Assembly: GCA_024220525.1 (NCBI GenBank)
Contig: JAMYWO010000014.1
Span: forward strand, 107,423 to 171,422
Length of the DNA: 64,000 bases
Direction: 5' to 3'
Origin: Cochliopodium minus
Lineage: Eukaryota > Discosea > Himatismenida > Cochliopodiidae
A program made the position numbers and the translations under genes. Position 1 is the first letter of the stretch; every line of letters begins with the position of its first letter. This document shows positions 34,760 to 46,400 of this stretch, piece after piece. A model generated the notes under the pieces. It made no database searches, was not told where the DNA came from, and saw only the letters and a program-made list of their open reading frames with translations.

Positions 34760-35604
34760 CTGAGTTTTTTTTATAACAAATCAAAAAGAATTTATTAAAT
34801 TATTTAAAATAGTAATTCTTCCATTCGAAATTTCTTGACTTTCCTCTTTGAGGAAGAAAAAAGATAAATCTTCCCAATTTTCTCTTTTGGCTTTGAGGAA
34901 AAAAAAACTTTAATCTTCCGAGATTCAACTCCTCAAAATGAACTTGGTGATAATCATTTGTTTGATGAAATTTAGATTAGAATTTTTTGAGAAATTGTTT
35001 TATTTGCAGAAAGATCAAATTTTGCGTTGAATATCCTTTGCAGAATATAGGAAACTTTCTAAAAAAAGATCAATAAGTCAAAAAATATTGTATTAGTGCT
35101 TATTTATTCGTCAAATTCGATCAAATAGCAAAAAGATGAGTTTAATTTTTAAATACAAAAATAGATAATATGTTATACATAAACCCATTCTGTCAATAGA
35201 GATTAGTTTTTAACTTATTATCAGTATAATTAAATATATTCCCTTCTATCCTTGAAGAAAAGTAAATCTCCAAATGATAAATTTTAAAGAAATAATTTCT
35301 TAATTTGATTGTATTTCAACTAATGAGAATCTTCTACTTCAATTTTTATTTTTAGTTGTTCGAATAATTTTGCCGTTTACCATAAAATTTTGTTTTTTGT
35401 CAAAAGATCAAAATTAATAAAATTTAAAAAAAAATCAAGTATAAAAAAATTTATATAAAAAAATTAAAAAAAAAAAACTTCTTTCAAATAGGAAGAGAGT
35501 ATATATAAAACACTTTTTTTGTCAAATAATAGGTAAATTAAAATAATATTTTTCTCGATAAATATTAAATTCATATATAATTCATAAAGAATAACATATA
35601 TAAA
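34760..35604. other. Intergenic region upstream of Ras copy 2
   Basis: 845 bp of AT-rich sequence between the RUN gene stop and Ras exon 1. A few TTCCTCTTTGAGGAAG-like short palindromes occur near 34850 and a related TTTGAGGAAAA near 34893; no gene or RNA is seen. Confidence 0.45.
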
Positions 35605-35699
35605 ATGAGCAAACCTGGAAGATCTGGATATCCTGAACATAAAGTTATTGTTGTTGGTGGAGCAGGAGCAGGAAAATCTGCACTCACCCAAATGTTTAT
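35605..35699 (+). CDS. Ras/Ral-like small GTPase, copy 2, first exon
   Basis: Ninety-five bases encode MSKPGRSGYPEHKVIVVGG, then AGAGKSALTQMFM, ending in phase 2 at a GTAAAC donor. Protein and exon boundary are the same as exon 1 of the complete gene at 54679-54773; five bases differ, all silent. It continues into an intron that is cut by the n at 35736. The matching 3' end is probably 1566-1658. Position 12 (Ras numbering) is Ala here as in copy 1. Confidence 0.9.
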
Positions 35700-35735
35700 G
35701 TAAACTTATAAAAAAGAAAATATTATATTTAAGAA

Positions 35736-35736
35736 N
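35736..35736. other. Contig seam (single n)
   Basis: Separates a Ras intron from the 5' flank of an unrelated oxidoreductase gene, 36 bases after the exon 1 donor. The rest of Ras copy 2 is absent on the right side. Confidence 0.95.
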
Positions 35737-35760
35737 TATATTAATTAAAAATAAATAAAA

Positions 35761-37193
35761 TGAAAACTTTAATCTCATTGTTGTTTGCTTTTTTGTTTAT
35801 CTATCTCGCAGAATCAAAGGAAAGAGATGTGTGTATTTTGGGTGCAGGTGCAAGTGGATTATCAACAGCAGTGTTTCTGAAAGATAAAGGATATGATGTG
35901 GCAGTGGTTGATATTAAAGATCAAGTTGGAGGAAACTGCAATACAGAGTATTTCACACCTTCAAATCCATCAGATAAGAATTGGTATGAATTAGGAGTCA
36001 CTGCATTTGTGAATAGCACATTTTTACAAGAAAGAGGGTATGGAGATTGGGGAAATTTCAGCAGTGAACACTTTGTGAAGAGATTCATTAAAAAACCTCT
36101 CATTCCTTATGTATTACCAAACAATCCAAAATTGTATATTGCTGATTTCTATACCAAGTTTACCAATCCCTCTCCTATCGATCCAACACCTCCTGTGGGA
36201 TTTAACGAAGCATTTGCAAGATATGCAACTCAATTAGCACTTTATCCATGGATAAATACAGGAGATATCCCTGATGTGATTCCTCCAGAGTTATTGGTTC
36301 CTTTTTCTCAATTTGTTGCAACACATCAGTTGGAACCCTTGGTGACTGCTTACTTCAGGCAATACGTTTACAATTTCAGGAATAAGAACATGTTTGAGAG
36401 TCCCACCTATTCTGTTTTGTTCGATGCAGGACAATGGTTGTACGAAATGAGTAGCAATCCACTAAATGGGTTTCAAGTAAATGGAGGATGTCTAAGATTG
36501 TATAAGAACATGGCTAATTACATCGGTCAAAACAATGTTTATCTCTCTAAAGAAATATTAAAAGTAGAAAGGGAAGAGGGAAAGGTAAAGATTCAATTCG
36601 AAGACAAGAGAAGAGGCAACTACTACAGTAGTGAAGAAATTTTGGAATGCAAAAAAGTGATTGTGAGTTTTTATCCTGGACTTGAAAATCTCGAAGCCTT
36701 TGACTTGACAAGTAAAGAAAAGAAAGTATTTCAATATGCAGACAGTTTCGAGATCTATCCTTTCAGTGTGAATCTCAAGAACAGCTTGGATTTTCTCCTG
36801 CTATCCAATCTCAACCTAAGTGATACAACTTACCAGCTTCCATCCTATCCTTTCATTTCAAATTTAGTAAATTTCATTGGTGCTAACACTTCACCTTCAA
36901 CTGGTTATCTTTTGCCAAGCCAAGTTCCCCAAAGAGAAAAGACAAGCAAACAATTGATCCGTCAACAACTTTCAAATATGACTGATTTATTCACTTTCGA
37001 ATCTGTTGAAAAAATTGTTCATCATTATTTGAGTCCTCAATTCAACAAGAAAGGAATGGAAAAGGGAGTGATAAGAATGTTAAGAGGATTACAAGGAAAG
37101 AGCAACACTTATTGGATCGGTGCAACAACGAGAATCGATTGGGCACATACTTTGTGGTATCAATCTCAAAAGTTTGTTGACAAATACTTTTAA
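35761..37193 (+). CDS. Secreted FAD-dependent oxidoreductase (amine-oxidase-like), copy 1
   Basis: Single exon, 477 residues. The N-terminus MKTLISLLFAFLFIYLAESK is a clear signal peptide. RDVCILGAGASGLSTAVFL followed by DIKDQVGGNC is the GxGxxG FAD-binding Rossmann start with the RxGG-like variant QVGGN. The family is the broad NAD(P)-binding/FAD flavin amine oxidase type; the substrate is unknown. Near the C-terminus, KSNTYWIGATTRIDWAHTLW is the usual second FAD-contact region. The product should enter the secretory or lysosomal route. It lacks introns, unlike most neighbours, and sits 300 bp upstream of a near-identical second copy. The start is the only Met before the signal peptide. Confidence 0.8.
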
Positions 37194-37494
37194 GTATTTT
37201 CTTTTAGAAAAGAAAATTAAACAAATATTGATCCATTTTGAAAATATTTTTTTGGAAATGATCTGATTCGAATTAAGAACGAAAAAAATCAAAATTCTTT
37301 ACAGAATTTCAAAATAAATCAATTCCATTCAAAGATATTAAAAAAATATTAAAAATTATTAATAGAAAAGAGGGATTAAAAAATGATCTCTTTATCTCAA
37401 AACATGTCTATCAACAACCTATAGATATAAGAATGAACTTTATTGTTAAATCAATAAATTAAAATTATTAAAATAATAATTAAAAATAAATAAA

Positions 37495-38926
37495 ATGAAA
37501 ACTTCCATCTTTATTTTGATTGCTTTTTTCTTGTTTATCTATCTCGCAGAATCAAAGGAAAGAGATGTGTGTATTTTGGGTGCAGGTGCAAGTGGATTAT
37601 CAACAGCAGTGTTTCTGAAAGATAAAGGATATGATGTGGCAGTGGTTGATATTAAAGATCAAGTTGGAGGAAACTGCAATACAGAGTATTTCACACCTTC
37701 AAATCCATCAGATAAGAATTGGTATGAATTAGGAATCCTTGCATTTGTGAATAGCACATTTTTACAAGAAAGAGGGTATGGAGATTGGGGAAATTTCAGC
37801 AGTGAACACTTTGTGAAGAGATTCATTAAAAAACCTCTCATCCCCTTTGTATTACCAAACAATCCAAAATTGTATATTGCTGATTTCTATACCAAGTTTA
37901 CCAATCCCTCTCCTATCGATCCAACACCTCCTGTGGGATTTAACGAAGCATTTGCAAGATATGCAACTCAATTAGCACTTTATCCATGGATAAATACAGG
38001 AGATATCCCTGATGTGATTCCTCCAGAGTTATTGGTTCCTTTTTCTCAATTTGTTGCAACACATCAGTTGGAACCAATGATTTCATCTTTCTTCAGACAA
38101 TACGTTTACAATTTCAGGAATAAGAACATGTTTGAGAGTCCCACCTATTCTGTTTTGTTCGATGCAGGACAATGGTTGTACGAAATGAGTAGCAATCCAC
38201 TAAATGGGTTTCAAGTAAATGGAGGATGTCTAAGATTGTATAAGAACATGGCTAATTACATCGGTCAAAACAATGTTTATCTCTCTAAAGAAATATTAAA
38301 AGTAGAAAGGGAAAAAAAAAGAGTTAAAATTCAAATCAAAGATAAAAAAAAGAGTCAAAAACATCAAAAATACTTTGACATGCAAAAAAGTTATAGTAAG
38401 TTTTTATCCCGGGCTTGAAAATCTCAAAGCATTTGACTTGACCAACAACGAAAAGAAAGTATTCAAATATGCAGACAGTTTCGAGATCTATCCTTTCAGT
38501 GTGAATCTCAAGAATAGTGTGGATTTTCTTGTTCTTAGCAATTTAAACCTAAGTGATACAACTTATCAGCTTCCATCATATCCTTTCATTTCAAATTTAG
38601 TAAATTTCATTGGTGCTAACGCTTCACCTTCAACTGGTTTTCTCTTGCCAAGCCAAGTTCCCCAAAGAGAAAAGACAAGCAAACAATTGATCCGTCAACA
38701 ACTTTCAAATATGACTGATTTATTCACTTTCGAATCTGTTGAAAAAATTGTTCATCATTATTTGAGTCCTCAATTCAACAAGAAAGGAATGGAAAAGGGA
38801 GTGATAAGAATGTTAAGAGGATTACAAGGAAAGAGCAACACTTATTGGATCGGTGCAACAACGAGAATCGATTGGGCACATACTTTGTGGTATCAATCTC
38901 AAAAGTTTGTTAACAATTACTTTTAA
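37495..38926 (+). pseudogene. Secreted FAD-dependent oxidoreductase, copy 2, with one apparent frameshift
   Basis: Same gene as copy 1 with its own signal peptide (MKTSIFILIAFFLFIYLAES). The frame is open to 38418 and then resumes one frame over from ~38370 to 38926, so the protein is split at about residue 285. The shift lies at an eight-A run at 38344-38351; one A fewer would keep the frame through TCKKVIVSFYPGLENL. The rest is intact and nearly identical to copy 1, including silent sites, so this may be a sequencing or assembly error in a homopolymer instead of real decay. The last 77 bases before the n at 38971 recur at 2802-2878. Confidence 0.75.
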
Positions 38927-38970
38927 TTATGGGAAAAATGAAAGTTTCAAAGAAAAAGAGTTTTAAAAAG

Positions 38971-38971
38971 N
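38971..38971. other. Contig seam (single n)
   Basis: Left: 3' flank of the oxidoreductase. Right: an ATAAAAA heptamer array that belongs to an intron of a minus-strand helicase. Neither gene continues across. Confidence 0.95.
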
Positions 38972-39046
38972 AATAAAAAATAAAAAATAAAAAATAAAAA
39001 ATAAAAAATAAAAAATAAAAAATAAAAAATAAAAAATAAAATAAAA
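38972..39046. repeat. ATAAAAA heptamer array at contig edge
   Basis: About nine perfect or near-perfect 7-bp units (ATAAAAA) start directly after the n. The array is the same kind of sequence that fills many introns here, but is unusually regular, and it probably stopped the assembler. Confidence 0.85.
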
Positions 39047-41435
39047 TACTTGATGATCTTTCTTTATTTGATCCCTCAACAATTGCACTTGAGCATTGTA
39101 AGGAGTGATAATTCCGATTTCCTGCTGAGTGACGCCAAAACCCAACAACTTTTCGACATAAGAAACAACAATCTCCGACTCCCTCACATTAGCTTTGGAA
39201 CCTTCCTCATCACTACTCTCCACGAAATCACAATTAGTCGTATCAATAAATAAAATTTTCTTGTTTGTTTCTTCGTTCTTTGTAACGTTGGACAAATCGC
39301 TAAGCTTGTGTGATGCAACGGTGTCGTCCGCTACTAGTTTGGATTCGTATAGTGATTTTGAGGAGTATTCCATGATTTGGGTGTTCATTCTGTATTGCAC
39401 TTTCAACATTCTGCAGGTTGTTTCTCCATAAAGGTTGATCATTCTTTCAAAAAGAGTTTTTCCTTTTTGAAAAAAAAAAGATTATTCTTTAAAAAAGTTT
39501 ATTCTGTTATTTAAAACACTATCTGTTTCTCATATTAATATTGGGAATATAAAAATAAAATACAAATAAAACCAAATCAAATAAAATCAATAAAAAAATA
39601 TAAATAAAAATTAAAAATATCAAATAAAAAATTGAATAAAATGCCTTTTAAAATGAAATTTTAAAATGAAAAAAAAAAATAAGATCCAATAAAAATGAAT
39701 AACAAAAATATTAAATTAAACAAATGAATTACCCAATCCACCACTTTCTGCTTTTTGAGAAACTATAGTTGGGGGAAGTTGTAAATGATCTCCAGCCAAC
39801 ACAATTTTCTTGCCCATCAAAATGGGAATCCAACAACCAACCTCCATGGACTGAGCAGCCTCATCAATGACGACCACATCGAAAAGCTTGCTCTTAGAAA
39901 GAAACTTGTCAGCAGCACCTGTATTCGTACAACAAACGACATCCATCGAAGACAACACATCATCCACTGCTTTCTTTTCTCTTTTTTTGAGTTCTCTTCT
40001 CAGTTGGTTGAGTTCTGTACGAAGTTTTCTGCGTTCCTCCTTTTGCGCTTTATTCACTTTCCTTTCCAACTGGCTCATCTCGCTCCTGATTTGCTTGCAC
40101 ACTTTGTTTCCTTCCGAATTAATCACTACGCTATCCAAAGAATGTTTGAGTATGGTCGGCAAAAGTCTAGCTGGATGACCAACCTTCAAGTTTTTGAAAA
40201 CATTATTATTTTATTTTTGAAAAATTATTTCAATTTCAAAGGTTAAAAAATTTTTATTGATATAAAAGATTAAATAAAATTTTTATTAAATATAAGATTT
40301 AAAAAATTTTACTTTTATAATTTAAAAAATTTTGGATTTAATTATTAAAAATATTCACAAGTTTCATTTGTCACTATTTTCTAAATTTTTTTTACCCTGA
40401 CAACTTTTAAATTTCCAGACGAAGAAAACTTTATGAGTTTTTCAACTATGTTGTCCACTGCTATGTTCGAAGGTGCACACGTGAGAACTCTCTTCCCTCT
40501 CTTGACACACTGCAATATAAACTCTACAATGGTAGTTGTCTTACCAGTTCCTTTAAATTAAAAAATATGTCTTTAAAAACTCTTCCATTAAAAAATATCA
40601 ATAATAAAAATAATTACTTTAGAACATAAATTTGTTCAAATTTTAAAAATAATAAAAAATAATTATTTTTTCATAAATTTATTTTTAAATTAATAAAAAA
40701 AAAAATTTTATTTTTTTTTTTACCAGGAGGTCCATGTATCAAAGAAAGTTCGTTTGCGGAGAGGGAATGGTTGATTGCTTCTACCTGCGATTCGTTCATC
40801 CCCTTGTTGAAGAGCTGATCGGAAACATCTTGATTCTGATCGAATGTCGGCTTCCTGTTTCCGAGGATCACTTCGACACAGTTTCTGTTGTCTTCATCTG
40901 AGCTATCTGATTTGGAATGGAAGCTTCCATCCTTCAGTTTTTGGAGGGCGGTAGAATATCTTTTGAATGTGACTTGATTGGGCAGCAAATCTAGGTCTAC
41001 TTTTTTGCCTAACAGATCATGATCATCGAATTTATCCATCGCTATCAATATCGTGTTGCTGGTGATTCTATATACCAATCCTTGATTGGTATTCTCTTGA
41101 TCTTTATCTGATGTGTTGCTCTTATTTGTATTGATGGCCACAGTTGAGCCTGATGAAAAAATATTTGAAGGTAATCTTTCTTTGTACGTAGGACAAGATA
41201 ATGTGACGATGGATCTCCCACATAATCCTGTCTCCATCTTGCTAACAATCAGATTTCTTATTTTGACACCACTTTTTTCCAATTCTTTTCCTGATTTCGT
41301 CTTCTTGGCCTCTTCCAATAAAGAGATCTCTTCATCCTTTTCAATCTGCAATAATTTGAGAGTGGAATCAATAAAACTCTCAAGATTTTCTATTTTATAA
41401 TCTTTGATCCCTTCTATTGTCTTCTCATTCTTCAT
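39047..41435 (-). CDS. SF1 DNA/RNA helicase, IGHMBP2 (SMUBP-2)/Upf1-like, 3' end missing
   Basis: Exons 41435-~40723, ~40552-40396, ~40185-39732 and ~39458-~39050 give about 580 residues. N-terminal features: [20 protein letters not shown] and the 1B-type barrel region. Helicase motifs: I as HGPPG, then [10 protein letters not shown] by splice; Ia [43 protein letters not shown] region KVQYRMN; then [20 protein letters not shown]. An insert of basic coiled coil ([20 protein letters not shown]) lies between Ia and II as in IGHMBP2 stalk helices. Motifs V and VI (GFQGxE, TRAR) and any R3H/AN1 tail are absent because the contig ends in an intron at 38972. The protein unwinds RNA or DNA 5' to 3'; translation or replication roles are known in the family. 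Confidence 0.88.
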
Positions 41436-41662
41436 TTTTTTTTTATAAAGTGAGAGACAAACAAGTATACAAATGAATTTATGGTATAAAGATATCTTTA
41501 AACACTTTTTGAGTAATACATCTTTTATTTGAAATTTTTTAAAAGAGAATTGTTTAAATGTACCAAAAACAACTCTTAAACAAAGGAATGATGTGAGAAA
41601 AACTAAAATCCTACATTGCTCATAGCCTAGATTTTCAAGAAAATTAATTAATAAAAATGAAA

Positions 41663-43052
41663 TCAAAAATGGTTCAAAATTTCGTTTACCTTTTGGAAGA
41701 TAATGTCTCTGACAGCATCAAAGACGTGTTTGATGTTCTTGGTATCAGTTGCAATGGTGACGTGAGGATAAAAAGGCTTTTTCTGATTGGCAGGGAGGTT
41801 TTTGAAGATGTTTTGGATGAAGAGGGAAGCAGGTTCAAGCTCCAACTTGCCATCATATTCTTTGAAAGAAGGGCAAACATTCAAATGGATCTGCTTTTGG
41901 AGTTTCTCCTCGAAAATATCTTTTTTATTGAAGAAAAGGATGATGGAGGTCTCAGTGAACCATTGGTTGTCCACAATCTCCTTATAAAGTTTGATATCCT
42001 CATCCATACGATTGGTCTTCTCATCTTCCTCCAAGACTTGATCATAAGAACTGATCGCAACGACAAAGATGATCGCAGTTACATCAGCGAAGCAATGTAC
42101 CCATTTTCTACGCTCAGATCTTTGTCCACCAACATCTACCATCTTGAAGGTCTTTCCAGATACATGGAAGTCTGTTTCGATGATTCCTGTTGTTTTTTTT
42201 CTTGCTCTCAACACATCATCAGTGGTAGGCACCCATCCTGATTGCTTAATGGTGCTGAATTGATCCATATAATATTTGGTGGAATCATCGAGTTGAAATT
42301 TTGCAGAATTTTTGAATGCTTCTTGGATACCACTATCTGCCCATATTTTCTCAATATTATCGAAATGATTTGAAAATTCTTTTTCATTTTTAATTTTTTC
42401 TAATTCTTGTGCAGCTGCCTGTTAAATTATAATTTTTTTTTTCAGTATGTTTAAATTTACTTGAATATAATTTTCATATTCCTCTAAAGTATGAAGGATT
42501 TTTGTATATTGTACTATATACTTATATATAATTATCTTTTGTTATATTGCAAATATTTATATGGTGAAAATTTAACGCTTTAATTTTATGAGTATTATAA
42601 ATTATATTTTTTATATTTTTTCTTTTCTTACATTTTCTTTGATATCAATATTAAGTTTTCTTGCTCCTCTAACCAATGCAACCATATTGTCTATGATATT
42701 ACGATGAATGATTGGGATAAAGTTTTTACGTGCTTCATCATTGAATCCATTGAGATGGAGAATTTGCATTTGTTTTGCAAATGTGGTCTTACCACTGCCT
42801 CCAGTACCTATATTGGTATTATTATTAAAAAAAATATTATATTTTTTATAAATTTATAAATAAATAATAATTTTAAAATAAGTGATTATGAACAAGGTAT
42901 TTTTCATTTTTAATTTTACCCAAAAGTAAAAGTTTAATTTCCTTTTCCAATTGTTTCTTTGCTAACTTCAATTCCTTCTCAATATTGGTTGAAGCTTCTT
43001 TTTGTTCCTTGATAAAATTTTTGTCCAATCTCATTTGATATTTTTCCTCCAT
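41663..43052 (-). CDS. Heterotrimeric G-protein alpha subunit
   Basis: Three exons (43052-~42919, ~42808-~42635, ~42420-41663) encode about 355 residues. G1 is GTGGSGKTTFAKQMQI; the usual Glu of GAGESGKS is Gly here. The Arg of switch I is present in DDVLRARKKTTGIIE. Switch II is DVGGQRSERRKWVHCF. NKKD (ILFFNKKDIF) and TIATDTKNI are G4 and G5. The C-terminus NEILNHF ends without the Cys used by pertussis toxin. There is no Gly at position 2, so the N-myristoyl group of Gi-type subunits is not expected; the N-terminus is a charged helix (EKELKLAKKQLEKEIK) for beta-gamma binding. It acts under seven-helix receptors at the plasma membrane. Confidence 0.93.
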
Positions 43053-43415
43053 ATTGTTCTAATTCTTTCAAAAACAAAAAATATTTTGATTATACACCCA
43101 ATTGATTGTACAAGGGAAAAATAATTAAAATTTTTTTTTTTTATTTTTTATATATTAAGATTATTATACTCAAAACATATATTCAAATCAAGGTTTTAAA
43201 GTGTCCAATTTGCAAAATAAGTTGATATTTAAAATTGGTTTGTTTTAATATTTAAATTTTTTTTTTGGAAACTTCCTTCACACAGAATTTTTTTAAAACT
43301 TTCGATCATTAAATTTTACCAATGCAATTGGTGATAAATTGGGTGATAAATTGAATCATTAAATCATTCGAAAAGAATTGAAAAGAAAAGACATTGAGGA
43401 AATAAAAGAAAAAAA
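43053..43415. promoter_or_regulatory. Divergent promoter region
   Basis: 363 bp between G-alpha (-) and adenylosuccinate lyase (+). A tandem near-repeat AATTGGTGATAAATTGGGTGATAAATTGAATCATTAAATC lies at about 43325-43365 and could be a regulator site; otherwise A/T runs. Confidence 0.4.
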
Positions 43416-46400
43416 ATGAAATTGATCCAAAAGAAAAATATCTTCAACAAAGTTAAGACTACCTTCAAATTCAAAAAGAATTTCAATATCCGTTTCTATT
43501 CATCCAATAATGGTTAAAAATTTCTTCGTTTCCAATTTTTTAATTATCAATCCTTTGTAGAATATGAAAATCCTTTGACTGGTAGATACTCTAGTCAAGA
43601 GATGAATTACAATTGGTCACCTCAAAAAAAATTTTCAACTTGGAGAAAATTATGGATCGCATTGGCACAAGGAGAGAAGGAATTGGGATTAAAGATTACT
43701 GATGAACAAATCGAAGAGATGAAGAAATTTCAAAATGAGATCAATTTTGAAGTAGCAAAGAAAAAAGAATCACAAATCAGACATGGTATAAAAAAATGAG
43801 AAATTTTTTAAAGAGAAATTATTTGGAATGATTATTAAGCTTTTCTTATTAAATAATGGGCTATTTTGTTGAATTATCATAGTGTTTATAATCCAATATC
43901 TTATAATTGATTTAAAGAATAATAAATTTGCTAAAGTATTTTTTAACCTATGAAATCAAAAACACGAGACAGAAGAATATTTTTTATAATAAAACAATAA
44001 CAATGCACTGTAAAGACCTTTAATGTTCGATCGTATTAATTAATGACCAAAAACATAATATTTCAATCTTGATATGTGATATTTTTTATTCATACATGAA
44101 TTCTGTTTTTATCAGATCATTTCAAGTATAATGCTTAAAATCATGGTGATTATTGTATAATTGAAATCACTTTATCTTAATAAAGCATTCACATGATTTT
44201 ACAAAAATAAATTTTGTGGATGCTCATTATGCCCGAGAATAACATATCTTAATTAGAAAGAAAAATGTTTTATTTTTTGTTTTAATTTCGATGCGATTCT
44301 TGGTTTTGACTGTTTACTCGATAAATTTTTATAAAAAAAATTTCATATGATCTTATGAATCTAATAGCTCATCCCAAAAAATTTACTTATTGATTTTTTT
44401 ATTTATTGATTGATTCATTAGATGTGATGTCCCACATTTACGCATTTGGACTTCAAGCACCTAAAGCAGCACCAATTATCCACTTGGGAGCTACTTCATG
44501 CTACGTAGGAGACAACGCAGATCTCATCCAAATGAAGGACGGAATGATCATCCTCGAAAAGCAACTCTTGAAACTCATCAAACAAATGAGAGACAACTCT
44601 CTTAAATACAAGTAAAAAATTTTTTTTAAAAAAAATTAATCAAATCAAATAAAATGAACAATCTTGAAAGAACGTTTAATTTAATGAAGTTTCAATCTTT
44701 TTATTTTTATTTTATTACTTGATACTTTTTTTTTTTTTTCAATCATTCCAAAATTATTGACAAAATTTCTTTTAGTAATATTTAACGAACACATTTCAAT
44801 AAGATATGATTAAAATTTTTGAATTATCTTTAAAAGTTTTTTTAAAACATATTTTTCATTATCAACTTTTTTTTTTGTTTAATTACAATTTTTTTGTTTA
44901 ATCATTTTTTTTGTTTAATCATTTTTACAAATAATTTTTTTTTTTAACAATCATTTTTTTAGATCGTTACCAACACTTGGATTCACCCACTACCAACCAG
45001 CACAATTAACCACAGTAGGAAAGAGAATGACTTTGTGGTTGCAAGACTTTTTATTGGACTTCCACGCCTTGCAATACACCGTCGACAACTTGTACTTCAG
45101 AGGTGTCAAGGGAACCACCGGCACTCAAGCCAGCTTCTTGGAGCTTTTCAATGGTGATCATGAGAAGGTCAGGGCTCTCGATAGAAGAGTCACTCAGTTG
45201 ATGGGCTTCCAAAAGAGCATTCCTGTCTCTGGACAAACTTATACCAGGTAATAAAAAAAAATTCATCTTTTTTTATTTTTATATTTAATTTTAATTGTTT
45301 TATTTTTTAAATTGTTTTATTTTTCAATTTTAATTATTACAACATTATTTTTTATTTATTATTCAATTTTTTTTTTTTTTTAATGAATTTTTTTTATAGA
45401 AAAATTGATGTACAAGTTTTGAATGTTCTTTCTTCAATCGCTCAATCTGCCCACAAAATGTCCACCGACATTCGTTTGTTGATGAACTTAAAGGAAATTG
45501 AAGAACCATGGTAAACATTTTTTGTTCCATTTTTAAAATATTTAATTTTTTCAAAAATTTTTTTTTTTTGTTTTTTATTTCAATTAATTTTTTTGTTTTG
45601 ATTTTTATTTCAATTAATTTTTTTTTATTTATTTTTTATTTGAAGGTTGGAAAAACAAGTGGGCTCATCTGCTATGGCTTACAAAAGAAACCCCATGAGA
45701 TCCGAAAGAATCTGCTCATTGGCAAGACACATCATTATCAACTCCACTAACACTGCTCACACTGGTAGTTACTATTCAAAAATAATCCAAAAAAATTCCT
45801 CAAAAAAAAAAAAATATAAAAATAATATCCAAAATTTTAAATTTTTTTTTTTTTATAAAGCTGCAAACCAATGGTTTGAAAGAACTCTAGATGATTCAGC
45901 AAACAGAAGATTAACATGTAATTAATTTATTTTATTATTTTTTTTCATTATATTTATTTTTTTTTATTTATTTATTTTTATTTTTATACTTTTTTTATTT
46001 TTTCGCATCCAAATACCATTTAAGGTAAAAAAGATTTCATTTTTTTCATTATATTTATTTTTTTTTTATTTTTTATTTTATTTTTTATTTTTTATTTTAT
46101 TTTTTATTTTTTATTTTTTTATTTTTTATTTTTTATTTTTTTATTTTTTATTTTTTTATTTTCAACTATTTTTATATTTTTATTTTTTATTTAAACACTT
46201 TTTTTAGTGCCAGAGTCATTCCTTACAGTGGACATCATTTTGAGAACCTGTTGTAACGTTATGGACGGAATCCAAGTCTGGCCTCACGTCATCCGTAAAC
46301 ACATTGACGTCGAACTTCCTTTCATGGTAAAAAATTTTAAAAAAAAATAAATATTAACAAAAACAATTTTTAAATTTGATTTCTTTTTAAACTTTTTGAT

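Noticed and set aside
34850-34910. Terminator-like hairpin TTCCTCTTTGAGGAA
   Set aside because: Short, lone palindrome in eukaryotic intergenic DNA; no reason to assign a function.
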